Assembly: GCF_021389955.1 (NCBI RefSeq)
Contig: NZ_CP089980.1
Location: 2,537,001-2,601,000 of the forward strand
Origin: Fulvivirga maritima
GTDB lineage: Bacteria; Bacteroidota; Bacteroidia; Cytophagales; Cyclobacteriaceae
Length of the DNA stretch: 64,000 nucleotides
Direction of reading: 5' to 3'
A program made the position numbers and the translations under genes. The first letter of the stretch is position 1, and each line of letters starts with the position of its first letter. The notes under the pieces were generated by a model. The model was not told the DNA's origin, searched no databases, and saw nothing but the letters and a program-made list of their open reading frames with translations. Of the stretch, positions 39,261 to 47,444 are shown in pieces.

Positions 39261-40799
39261 ATGTTAGCAAAGACTTTTGGAGCGGCAGTTTACGGAGTTG
39301 ATGCGAAAATTATTACCATAGAAGTAAATGTGGGGCAGGGCACCAAGTTTTTTATGAGTGGCCTGCCTGACAGTGCTGTAAAAGAGAGTGAGCACCGCGT
39401 GGAATCAGCGGTGAAATTCCATAGATTTAGAATGCCTCGCCAAAAGGTGGTGGTGAATTTGGCTCCTGCTGATATTAAAAAGGAAGGCAGTGCCTATGAT
39501 TTGCCTATCGCGTTAAGCATTTTACAAGCTTCGGATCAGATAGTGGCAGAAAAGCTTTCCCAATATGTTATCATGGGCGAGTTGTCATTAGATGGTGAGC
39601 TGAGGCCTATAAAAGGCGTTTTGCCTATAGCTATTGAAGCCCGAAAGAATAAATTTAAGGGCTTTATCCTACCTAAAGAAAATGCCAGAGAAGCAGCCAT
39701 TGTCAATGATCTGGATATAATTGGAGTAGAGAATATTAAAGAAGCAGTAGACTTTTTTGAGGGCGATCTGCAAATAGAACCTTTAGTGATAGACACTCGA
39801 GATGTGTTTATGGCTGAGCTAAATAATTATGATTTCGACTTTAAAGATGTTCAAGGTCAGGAAAATATAAAAAGGGCATTGGAAATTGCCGCAGCTGGCG
39901 GCCATAATGCTATTATGATAGGTCCTCCCGGGGCTGGAAAAACCATGCTGGCCAAGCGGTTATCATCCATTTTGCCTCCTTTGTCTCTGGTGGAAGCACT
40001 GGAAACTACTAAAATACATTCTGTGGCAGGTAAGCTGGGAGCTAAGGCCAGTCTTATATCAACAAGGCCATATCGTGCCCCTCACCACACCATTAGTGAT
40101 GTGGCTTTGGTAGGTGGCGGAGGGAACCCACAACCTGGAGAAATTTCGTTAGCTCATAACGGAGTATTGTTCTTAGATGAATTGCCAGAATTTAAGCGAA
40201 CTGTTTTAGAGGTAATGCGTCAGCCTATGGAAGAGCGTAGAGTCACCATTTCGCGAGCTCGTATTTCGCTAGACTACCCCGCTAATTTTATGCTGATAGC
40301 CAGTATGAATCCATGTCCTTGTGGATATTATAACCATCCTGAAAAGGAATGTGTATGTGCTCCTGGTGTGGTGCAGCGTTATCTCAGCAAAGTAAGCGGC
40401 CCTTTACTAGACAGGATTGATCTGCATGTAGAAGTGACTCCGGTATCATTTGATGAAATGACGGCTAATAGAAAAACCGAAAGCAGCGAAGAGATCAGAG
40501 ATAGGGTGATACAAGCGCGAGATAAACAGATAGAGCGCTTTAAGGAGACACCAGCTATCTATTGCAATGCCATGATGCCTTCTCAAATGGTGAAAGAGGT
40601 ATGTGATATCAATGAAGCCGGCCGTACATTATTAAAAACCGCCATGGAAAAGTTAGGCCTCTCTGCCAGAGCCTATGACCGTATCCTGAAAGTGTCTCGC
40701 ACCATAGCCGACCTGGCAGGCACTGATGAAATAAGAATAGAACACCTGGCCGAAGCCATTCAGTACCGTAGTCTGGATAGAGATGGCTGGGCAGGGTAA
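39261..40799 (+). CDS. YifB/ComM family Mg-chelatase-like AAA+ ATPase
   Basis: 512 residues: an N-terminal Lon-protease-like fold (SGLPDSAVKESEHRVESA), a central AAA+ core with Walker A GPPGAGKTMLAKRL, Walker B LFLDELPEF and the Cys-rich segment CPCGYYNHPEKECVCAPG, then a C-terminal helical domain (LSARAYDRILKVSRTIADL). ComM is a hexameric branch-migration helicase used in natural transformation; many Bacteroidota carry it outside competence loci. It starts two bases after gmhA. Confidence 0.92.
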   Translation: MLAKTFGAAVYGVDAKIITIEVNVGQGTKFFMSGLPDSAVKESEHRVESAVKFHRFRMPRQKVVVNLAPADIKKEGSAYDLPIALSILQASDQIVAEKLSQYVIMGELSLDGELRPIKGVLPIAIEARKNKFKGFILPKENAREAAIVNDLDIIGVENIKEAVDFFEGDLQIEPLVIDTRDVFMAELNNYDFDFKDVQGQENIKRALEIAAAGGHNAIMIGPPGAGKTMLAKRLSSILPPLSLVEALETTKIHSVAGKLGAKASLISTRPYRAPHHTISDVALVGGGGNPQPGEISLAHNGVLFLDELPEFKRTVLEVMRQPMEERRVTISRARISLDYPANFMLIASMNPCPCGYYNHPEKECVCAPGVVQRYLSKVSGPLLDRIDLHVEVTPVSFDEMTANRKTESSEEIRDRVIQARDKQIERFKETPAIYCNAMMPSQMVKEVCDINEAGRTLLKTAMEKLGLSARAYDRILKVSRTIADLAGTDEIRIEHLAEAIQYRSLDRDGWAG

Positions 40800-41002
40800 T
40801 TATTTTATTTCTTCTTATTAAGTCATCATTAATAGAAATATTAAATGAGAGTATTAATATAGAAAAATATACGAGGCTGATTGACGATGGGGGGTGCTGA
40901 AATAATTTGAGGATGAATATGTTTAACAGGTACTCTATAATTAATTGAAAAGATCACGAAATATACTACACAACAATCTCCATTGAATGATCTAATAATG
41001 AT

Positions 41003-41017
41003 AAATAATCGTTATTT
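41003..41017. promoter_or_regulatory. Inverted repeat, possible toxin-antitoxin operator
   Basis: AAATAA-TCG-TTATTT, a 6-3-6 inverted repeat 20 bases before the antitoxin ATG. The antitoxin gene (41037) may autoregulate through it. The preceding 200 bases (40800-41002) hold no other gene-like feature. Confidence 0.4.
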
Positions 41018-41036
41018 GTAGTAAATGAATTAAACT

Positions 41037-41261
41037 ATGAGTAAGACACAAATACAGAAGTTAGAATTATTAGAGTGGATGGCTTCATTACAGGATAAAT
41101 CTGTAATTGCAGAGTTGACCAAGTGGAAGGAGGAACACCAGCGTGCGACTTTAGAGCAATATAATGCCGAAATAGAAGAGGCGGATGCGCAGATAGAAGC
41201 AGGTGATTACTTGTCCCATGATGATGCCGTGAAAAGGATCGGCTCATGGAAAGAAAAATAG
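41037..41261 (+). CDS. Putative antitoxin of a ParE/RelE-type module
   Basis: 74 residues, mostly helical and acidic, ending AQIEAGDYLSHDDAVKRIGSWKEK. That tail resembles addiction-module antitoxins that pair with ParE/RelE toxins. Its 3' end overlaps the start of the toxin reading frame by 16 bases, and a small inverted repeat lies upstream. DNA-binding class is unclear from sequence alone. Confidence 0.7.
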   Translation: MSKTQIQKLELLEWMASLQDKSVIAELTKWKEEHQRATLEQYNAEIEEADAQIEAGDYLSHDDAVKRIGSWKEK

Positions 41262-41543
41262 TATGGAACCAAAGGCCTGTTGATTTTTTGCAAAGGGCCT
41301 TGAAAAGAATAAGTGTAGAATCTTACCAGATGGCTGAGCGTTTAGAAGATGGCATTTTGTCTGCCTTGCTTAAGGCCAAAGAAAACTCTGAACGTTACCC
41401 AAAAGACAGCTTTTAAGCAAGATAATAATGGCTGTTTTACAGCTTTTGAAAATTATAGTTATCGCGTAGCTTACAAGTTTACAGAGAAAGAAATTAGAGT
41501 TTTACGTATCAGACATGTAAAACAAGAGCCTTTGTCTTATTGA
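41246..41543 (+). pseudogene. ParE/RelE-family toxin, frameshifted
   Basis: The first frame (ATG 41246) gives MERKIVWNQRPVDFLQRALK to RYPKDSF then TAA. The next frame continues with KQDNNGCFTAFENYSYRVAY and ends ILRI-like VLRIRHVKQEPLSY. Joined, they make a complete RelE/ParE-fold protein of about 98 residues with the usual YRV-Y and R-I-RH motifs. One extra T in the TTTT run at 41413-41416 breaks the frame; with TTT the product reads DSFKQDNNG. The toxin is probably inactive unless this is an assembly error. The antitoxin remains intact. Confidence 0.75.
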
Positions 41544-41645
41544 TAATCCTTGTTATAAATACCCTCCAGCCTATTATTATTTTGGTATTCTCCCAATCAT
41601 TTAATGCTGATTTATAGATTCTTAAAAAAATGCGGAAGAATTGTT

Positions 41646-41675
41646 TTTGTAATGTTGTCATGTATATTATATTTG
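41646..41675 (+). promoter_or_regulatory. Bacteroidota-type promoter for VOC gene
   Basis: TTTG at 41646-41649 and TATATTTG (TAnnTTTG consensus) at 41668-41675, 18 bases apart. The predicted start is about 16 bases before the ATG at 41698. Confidence 0.5.
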
Positions 41676-41697
41676 TGGCTACAAAAATGATAACATA

Positions 41698-42057
41698 ATG
41701 AGACAATTAACATTTGCTTCACTTCAGGTAACTAATTTGGATGCTTCAAAGGAATTTTACACAGAGAAATTAGGCTTTGAAATAGATAATTCTAATCCAC
41801 AGGCTTGTGTGTTTAAATACAATCAAGGTGAGGCTAGTTTTGCCATTCGCACACCACTTGAGCCGATTGATGAAAAGGAATTGGGTGTTGGTGTTGCTCT
41901 TTGGTTTGCGGTAAGCGAAGATTTAGACCAACTGAATGCCAAATTCATATCAAATGGGGTGGCCACTGTTCAGCCTATTTTTGATACTCCTTTTGGTAGA
42001 GCTTTTCATGTTAAAGACATTGATGGTTATAAACTAACTTTTTTAGATCCGAAATAG
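41698..42057 (+). CDS. VOC superfamily protein (glyoxalase/bleomycin-resistance fold)
   Basis: 119 residues, two beta-alpha-beta-beta-beta modules typical of the vicinal oxygen chelate fold (LQVTNLDASKEFYTEKLGFEI at the start; AFHVKDIDGYKLTFLDP at the end). Such proteins include glyoxalases, dioxygenases and antibiotic-binding proteins; the substrate cannot be told. It probably heads an operon with the EVE and MarR genes. Confidence 0.85.
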   Translation: MRQLTFASLQVTNLDASKEFYTEKLGFEIDNSNPQACVFKYNQGEASFAIRTPLEPIDEKELGVGVALWFAVSEDLDQLNAKFISNGVATVQPIFDTPFGRAFHVKDIDGYKLTFLDPK

Positions 42058-42061
42058 TCAT

Positions 42062-42499
42062 ATGGAATGCGTAACTAAATACTGGCTTGCAGTAGCTTCA
42101 AAAGATCATGTAAAAAGTGGAATTACTCAGGGTATTGCGCAGACTTGTCATGGTAAAGCTGCTCCTTTAAAAAGAATGAAGAAGGGTGATTTTGTGATTT
42201 ATTATTCTAGTAAGCAAACCTTAGGTAGGCCAGAAAAATGTCAGCAATTTACTGCATTAGGTAAGGTTTTAGATGATGAAGTATATCAATATCAGGCGTC
42301 GGAAGGTTTCTGTCCTTCAAGGAGAAATATTGAGTTTTTAGATAGTAGTGACATTTCAATTCTTCCGTTGATTGAGGAATTAGAATTTATTCTAAATAAA
42401 AAAAGTTGGGGATATCCATTTCGTTTTGGTTTTTTTGAGATCAATAAACATGACTTTGATTTAATATCATCACAAATGCTTCAACATCAATATGCATAA
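42062..42499 (+). CDS. EVE-domain protein (modified-base or RNA-binding)
   Basis: 145 residues (YWLAVASKDHVKSG at the start, MKKGDFVIYYSSK, then a C-terminal GYPFRFGFFEINKHDF). This fits the EVE/PUA-like fold family (UPF0310), which recognises modified nucleobases in DNA or RNA. It overlaps the downstream MarR gene by eight bases. Co-occurrence with VOC and MarR genes suggests a small stress-response operon. Confidence 0.8.
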   Translation: MECVTKYWLAVASKDHVKSGITQGIAQTCHGKAAPLKRMKKGDFVIYYSSKQTLGRPEKCQQFTALGKVLDDEVYQYQASEGFCPSRRNIEFLDSSDISILPLIEELEFILNKKSWGYPFRFGFFEINKHDFDLISSQMLQHQYA

Positions 42500-42953
42500 A
42501 GAGATCGATTTTCAATTTAAACGTCCGGAAGATAGCCCTGGTTATTTATTGGGGCAGTTAACTCAATTATGGCAGCGCAACCAAAAGAAGGTGTTAGATC
42601 CTTTAAATTTAACTTCTACTCAATTTGTTTTGCTGGCTGCATTGGGATGGCTGTCAAAAAAGAGTGATGCAGTAACACAAATAGACATAGCAAACCAAAG
42701 TAATTCTGATAGAATGATGGTTTCTAAAGTGCTAAGGACTTTGCAGGAAAAGAAGTTTATCAGTAGAAGGGAGCACCCTACTGATACCAGGGCAAAGGTG
42801 ATTCAATTAACGGAGGCGGGTGCAAATGTTCTTCAAGAAGCTTTGGCGGCTATTGAGCGTTCGGATATTGACTTCTTTTCTTCTTTGGGTGATAAATTGC
42901 CAGTTTTTAATCAGAAGATGGCTTATTTAATTAAGCAAAATAAGGAAGAATAG
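42492..42953 (+). CDS. MarR-family transcriptional regulator
   Basis: 153 residues with a central winged helix-turn-helix (TQIDIANQSNSDRMMVSKVLRTLQEKKFISRREHPTDTRAK, with the wing DTRAK). MarR dimers usually repress a local operon and respond to small ligands. Last gene of the VOC-EVE-MarR operon; a hairpin terminator follows. Confidence 0.9.
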   Translation: MHKEIDFQFKRPEDSPGYLLGQLTQLWQRNQKKVLDPLNLTSTQFVLLAALGWLSKKSDAVTQIDIANQSNSDRMMVSKVLRTLQEKKFISRREHPTDTRAKVIQLTEAGANVLQEALAAIERSDIDFFSSLGDKLPVFNQKMAYLIKQNKEE

Positions 42954-42985
42954 AATGTTATTGATTCATTGGCTGAGCAAATTTT

Positions 42986-43027
42986 TGCCTGGGAGTAATT
43001 AATTGCGTCCAGGCATTTCTGTTTTTT
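42986..43027 (+). terminator. Intrinsic terminator after marR
   Basis: TGCCTGG and CCAGGCA form a stem with a 16-base AT-rich loop, followed by TTTCTGTTTTTT. The stretch from here to 43155 shows nothing else gene-like. Confidence 0.6.
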
Positions 43028-43170
43028 AGTTCATATAGAGAAATTTCGGAGCAGGAGAAATCCATCAATTAACATTGGTGGACGGTTGATTCTGTGGCTG
43101 ACTTAACCACTACTTGCCCATCTACCTCTAAAAAATTAGCTTAGCAATTTAACTATTGAATGATAAAAGA

Positions 43171-43419
43171 ATGCTGGATAGATTTTTTATAGAGAAATTA
43201 ACCAAGAAAGGAAAAATAGCCTATTGGCTTATTCAATTAGGTCTTGATGTGGTTTTTATACTTTCACTGATATTTATTTTTGGCTATGATTCAGATGATC
43301 TTTTCCGTGATCGTTATTATGTGTTGATACTGGGAGTGCTGGTGGCCATGTTCATTTCGGGTGGCATTTGTTTGGCCTTTTGGAAGAAGGAAGAGGAGTC
43401 TGATAAGGAGGAAGCGTAA
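43171..43419 (+). CDS. Small two-TM membrane protein, unknown
   Basis: 82 residues from ATG 43171 (a TTG at 43156 is also in frame). Two TM helices (about 17-38 and 48-68) and an acidic tail (KKEEESDKEEA). I do not recognise a family. It converges with the giant-protein gene across a shared hairpin. Confidence 0.6.
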   Translation: MLDRFFIEKLTKKGKIAYWLIQLGLDVVFILSLIFIFGYDSDDLFRDRYYVLILGVLVAMFISGGICLAFWKKEEESDKEEA

Positions 43420-43453
43420 TCTAACCCATCATTGATAACAGAATTTTATAAAA

Positions 43454-43491
43454 TTTAACAGGAGTTCCGAGCATTCAGAACTCCTGTTAAA
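43454..43491. terminator. Hairpin between convergent genes
   Basis: TTTAACAGGAGTTC and GAACTCCTGTTAAA form a perfect 14-bp stem around a ten-base loop, positioned to end transcription from both sides. A strong T tract is lacking. Confidence 0.65.
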
Positions 43492-43498
43492 ATAATAA

Positions 43499-46400
43499 TT
43501 AGGATACGCTAAAACTTTTTTCTGCGAGTATATTGCCATCAGTATCTAGTGCGGTGAATTGATATTCGCCAGGTATTAATTCCTCCTCTGTTTCAAAGAA
43601 CCAGCCTAAGAAAATATTCGAATTGCTATAGCCATTCTGTTGCCAGCCCGATGTCTGGTATTTTATTTCTTTGGTTTCAGGGTCTATAGTCGGATGTTTT
43701 ACCTTAACATCATGCACCAGTACTTTTGGAGCATTTTCAGGGTCAGTAGCTGTAAATCGGAATCCAAAGTACATGCCTACTTCCGCATTAATTTCTGTAG
43801 TTTGGTTAGTGCATTCTGGCTCAGTGGCAGTTTTATTGGTAGAGCCACTTTCAGGATCAGTATTTCCTCCCATTACATACACGCCATAGTCTACTATGTG
43901 GAAGGCCGTATTAGTATCAGGCTTGAGCTTATATCTTTCTATAAGCATCTGCACATGATCCTTGAGTTTTAAGGATTCGCTGTTGGCAAGGCTCAGTATA
44001 AAAGCATGATAACCAGGTAGGTGAACTAATGACGAAAGTAGAGGTAACTGCGTGGCTATTTTCTCTTCTAATACATAAGCCCTGATGTCAGTTCTTTTGG
44101 CCAGATTGTTAATGAACGAGATGTTATTTTCACTGACCAGTTTTTTGAAAATGGCCTTTCTATCAACGTTCATGCTCATTAGCATATCAAAATAGGCGCT
44201 ATCCTGAATGCCCAAATCCATTTGCAGGTGCTTATATGAAATCATGCCGAGCATACGGAAGGTAGCCATCTGCAGTTGAAACTTGGTTTTAAGGATCAGC
44301 TCAGAAATAGTTATGTCGTAATAATTTTTCATCCCATTGAGGAACCAATAGTTATTGATACCATGCCTGATGAATTTTTCCGCCTGCTCCTGGGGTGTAA
44401 ATCCCATCAAATAACCCAAGGCTTGCCTAAGCACATGTGCAGAAAAGTCTGAGTTTGAAAACTCAATCAGTTCTTCATAGTTAGCTTGTGGGCAAGAGGT
44501 GTCTATTATGATCAGTTTAGTGCGCGCCTGATGTATGTTTTCTGCATTAAAACCTTTTTGGATAAGCCATAATAAGTCTTTTCCATATACAGGAACGAGC
44601 TTATTACCCTGTTTTTGTAAAACAAGATGTCCCCATTCTTTTAGGTTGATTACCTGTTCAGCATGGTTCTCGTCTGCCAGGTCTTCAGGCTTGCTTATCT
44701 CTATTTCGTTAAGGATTTGATGGACCAAATCTGGGTGTCCTCCCCATTTATCCCATTCTATATACTCAAAATAAATGCTCTCAGATTGAAGCCTGTTTTT
44801 AAAGTAAATAGCCGGGTGCTCTACCACAAATTCCTTTTTGAGCTGCCTGGAGATAAGGTCGGTCAGTAGGTTATCATAGTCTCTGGTAAAATCATCTTCA
44901 GGAAATGCTTTTGCTGCATCATTGAGCACTTTAAGCTGTGTGTCTCTGGGAAGAAGCAGTACTCCTTCATCAAGAGCTTTGCGTTGTTCTTGAATGGTGG
45001 AGGCTAGAAAGTGATTACTAGGGGCTGGTTTTTTCCTATCTACCCATTCGGTGAGCAAAAGTTTATAGTGATCATTTCTGTTAGGGTCAGCATCACCAGC
45101 ATATTCATCTATTAAATAGCCCCAATAGCCAGCATCAGAAAGCCCTTGTGGCGTAAAGAGCTCGAGCATATTAAGCATATTGCCCGAATGATCGAGGCGA
45201 TATTCATGAGTTTTATAAGCTTTAGATAACAAGTTAACAACCCTTACCGGGGCCAGATGAAAGGCAAGCTTTAATAATCTGCCTAAGGCATCAGTACACG
45301 CTAACTCTTCATGTTGCGCTCCAATGTGAGCTGTATAGAGTAGCTTTTGCGTTTTATCAGAGAAGTTTCTCAGCCATTCTATATTTTTTTGTTTTCCCGA
45401 AATCTCATGATCGTCATATTTCAGGTGCTTTTTTATGGATTCAAAAGCCGCATTTTCACTTGCCTTTAATGATAACTTTTTGCCATTTTGAATATAAACA
45501 CCTGTTTTAATATAATCAGAAAAGGCGCTCATAACAGGGATAAGTGCTCGGGCTTCCTTTTTGTGACTTTCGGTGAGCGTGTTCGGCTGATCAGACTGTA
45601 GCATATCTATGATATACTGCTGAGGGAACTCAGTGTCATGATATAAGTCACTTATAATAGCATCTACTGTGTGCTTATTAAGGTAATCAGCCGCTGCACT
45701 CACCATATTGGTGCTTTCTGTATTTTCAGATTCACGGTGTATGATATAGGCAGCTATTACTGATACTTCTTCAGTACCATATTGCTGTGTAGAAGTATAG
45801 TTATCATCATCATCTTCATTAAAGGGCGCAGGAGCTACGAACAGCTTTTCAGGCAATTTCTCATTGGCCTCTTTGCGGTTGTCTCTAATCAACTTATAGC
45901 ATTCGTGCAGAAATTCTTGAGTAACTGTACTCTTACGGCTAACAAATGAGTTGAGCTTGGTTTCTAATTCAACTAACCAATCTGTAGCATATCTGGTTTC
46001 GTATTCTTCTTTGCTGCAAATTTTCCGATCGAAAACAAGACAATCTTTAACTGTAGGAGGAAATGGCGCTTTGCCATTAAGATGAAAAATGACCTCTATT
46101 AACCGAAGCAGAATAGCATGACATTCTTCTGCTTCAATGCCATTTTGAGAGCACCATTTTTTGTAACGCTTTATAAGTGGATTGAATAGAAATTCCAGAT
46201 CAGTCCACATGCTGCTTAGGGAATAGCCTACTTCTTCAAAATCTTCTAAAATGTCAAAACTAGCCTCTTCTGCGCGTTGAAAAATGTCTCTATGCTTAAT
46301 GGCTTTTAAGATCGAAGGATCTGTGCCTTCTTCTATATAAGACCATAAAGGCTCTCCATAAGCAAAACCTTTTTTAATGAAGGTTTCCCATTTTGTAAGT

Positions 46401-47437
46401 GGTTGTTCAGGTTTTGAAACTTCCTTCTTGCCTTGTCTGCCTGCTTGCGGAGGCTCTGACGTGGATACAATCGGTTTGCCTAGTCGTTCTTCTACATAAG
46501 CTTTGAGCTCCGCGATCTCTTCCTCGGCAGATTTATTTACTAGCTTTTGTGTTAGGTATTCATCTATGTCAAAATCATCATCCCAGGAGTCGTAAGGATA
46601 ATGGAGCACCATCATTTCCTGCACCATATGCTCTATGGGGTTAGTAATGACGTACCTGATGTCATCAGTATGTTGTAAGAACGACTGATTTTGGAAACGC
46701 TCAACTAGCAAATCTTTAAAAAGCTGATAGTTGCTTTCTTTTTCTCTAAAGAAACTAATGAGGTCGAAATGACTGCCAATGGCGTCTTCTGGAACTTGTC
46801 CATTATAAACATCATATCCTAGCATGTATGACCGAGCCATGCTATTGTCACAATAACAGAATGCCTTGAGTGTATCTTCAGTAATGCCTAGTGGCCTGGC
46901 CCAGTTGTCTAACTCAAATAGTGGCTCCATCATGTGCTCATCATCCCAGTAAGGGATAAGAAAGCCTGCCATAAGATAGCCGTATTTAGGATATACAGTA
47001 GCCGTAAGTTTTAGTGGAGAAATAGCGAAGGGAGACTCTACGGTAATCCACATTTCAGCGGAGTCGTTAATGAGTCTTGAGAAATCAACGAATTTTTCGC
47101 AGGTTTTCTTTATGTCTTCTTCAAGCTCAGGGTGCATTAAGGCACAAGCAAAAAACAACGTTTCTGTAAGTGTATTCGTCGTCAGATCTTCTTTTTCTTC
47201 CTCTTCGCAAGGATATATAGCCTCATCCAGAAACTTCATAATCGCCGGATGATCTTTAAAAAAGCTTAAAGGTATGGCCTCCACTTCTGGTTTAAATACC
47301 ACCACACAATAGTCTGAGCTAAATGCCTTTTCTGATTCTACCAGCTCACCATAAGTGGTGAGCCCGTCTCTAATAGAAGTGACGTCATTGGGAGAATAAT
47401 GAATGATGTATTTAGGAGTCTTTTCTTCAAAAGCCAT
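43499..47437 (-). CDS. Giant uncharacterized protein with C-terminal DUF3859-like domain
   Basis: 1312 residues, no signal peptide or TM helix, mostly helical. N-terminal motifs (YLMAGFLIPYWDDEHMMEP, AFCYCDN) are shared with the upstream gene's product, as is LAPVRVVNLLSKAY in the middle, so the two are paralogs along most of their length. The last 95 residues (VGMYFGFRF to SFSVS) are beta-rich and resemble DUF3859 from memory (HPTIDPETKEIKYQTSGW, ELIPGEYQF). Seven bases separate the two genes. I do not recognise a function. A large helical scaffold is suggested; toxin, immunity or regulatory roles are all open. Confidence 0.85.
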   Translation of the reverse strand: MAFEEKTPKYIIHYSPNDVTSIRDGLTTYGELVESEKAFSSDYCVVVFKPEVEAIPLSFFKDHPAIMKFLDEAIYPCEEEEKEDLTTNTLTETLFFACALMHPELEEDIKKTCEKFVDFSRLINDSAEMWITVESPFAISPLKLTATVYPKYGYLMAGFLIPYWDDEHMMEPLFELDNWARPLGITEDTLKAFCYCDNSMARSYMLGYDVYNGQVPEDAIGSHFDLISFFREKESNYQLFKDLLVERFQNQSFLQHTDDIRYVITNPIEHMVQEMMVLHYPYDSWDDDFDIDEYLTQKLVNKSAEEEIAELKAYVEERLGKPIVSTSEPPQAGRQGKKEVSKPEQPLTKWETFIKKGFAYGEPLWSYIEEGTDPSILKAIKHRDIFQRAEEASFDILEDFEEVGYSLSSMWTDLEFLFNPLIKRYKKWCSQNGIEAEECHAILLRLIEVIFHLNGKAPFPPTVKDCLVFDRKICSKEEYETRYATDWLVELETKLNSFVSRKSTVTQEFLHECYKLIRDNRKEANEKLPEKLFVAPAPFNEDDDDNYTSTQQYGTEEVSVIAAYIIHRESENTESTNMVSAAADYLNKHTVDAIISDLYHDTEFPQQYIIDMLQSDQPNTLTESHKKEARALIPVMSAFSDYIKTGVYIQNGKKLSLKASENAAFESIKKHLKYDDHEISGKQKNIEWLRNFSDKTQKLLYTAHIGAQHEELACTDALGRLLKLAFHLAPVRVVNLLSKAYKTHEYRLDHSGNMLNMLELFTPQGLSDAGYWGYLIDEYAGDADPNRNDHYKLLLTEWVDRKKPAPSNHFLASTIQEQRKALDEGVLLLPRDTQLKVLNDAAKAFPEDDFTRDYDNLLTDLISRQLKKEFVVEHPAIYFKNRLQSESIYFEYIEWDKWGGHPDLVHQILNEIEISKPEDLADENHAEQVINLKEWGHLVLQKQGNKLVPVYGKDLLWLIQKGFNAENIHQARTKLIIIDTSCPQANYEELIEFSNSDFSAHVLRQALGYLMGFTPQEQAEKFIRHGINNYWFLNGMKNYYDITISELILKTKFQLQMATFRMLGMISYKHLQMDLGIQDSAYFDMLMSMNVDRKAIFKKLVSENNISFINNLAKRTDIRAYVLEEKIATQLPLLSSLVHLPGYHAFILSLANSESLKLKDHVQMLIERYKLKPDTNTAFHIVDYGVYVMGGNTDPESGSTNKTATEPECTNQTTEINAEVGMYFGFRFTATDPENAPKVLVHDVKVKHPTIDPETKEIKYQTSGWQQNGYSNSNIFLGWFFETEEELIPGEYQFTALDTDGNILAEKSFSVS

Positions 47438-47444
47438 TTATGTA

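Noticed and set aside
43671-44869. Several plus-strand ORFs of 60-110 codons inside the giant-protein gene, and similar ones opposite other genes.
   Set aside because: They lie antisense to conserved coding sequence, show no family-like motifs and lack promoter or start signals.
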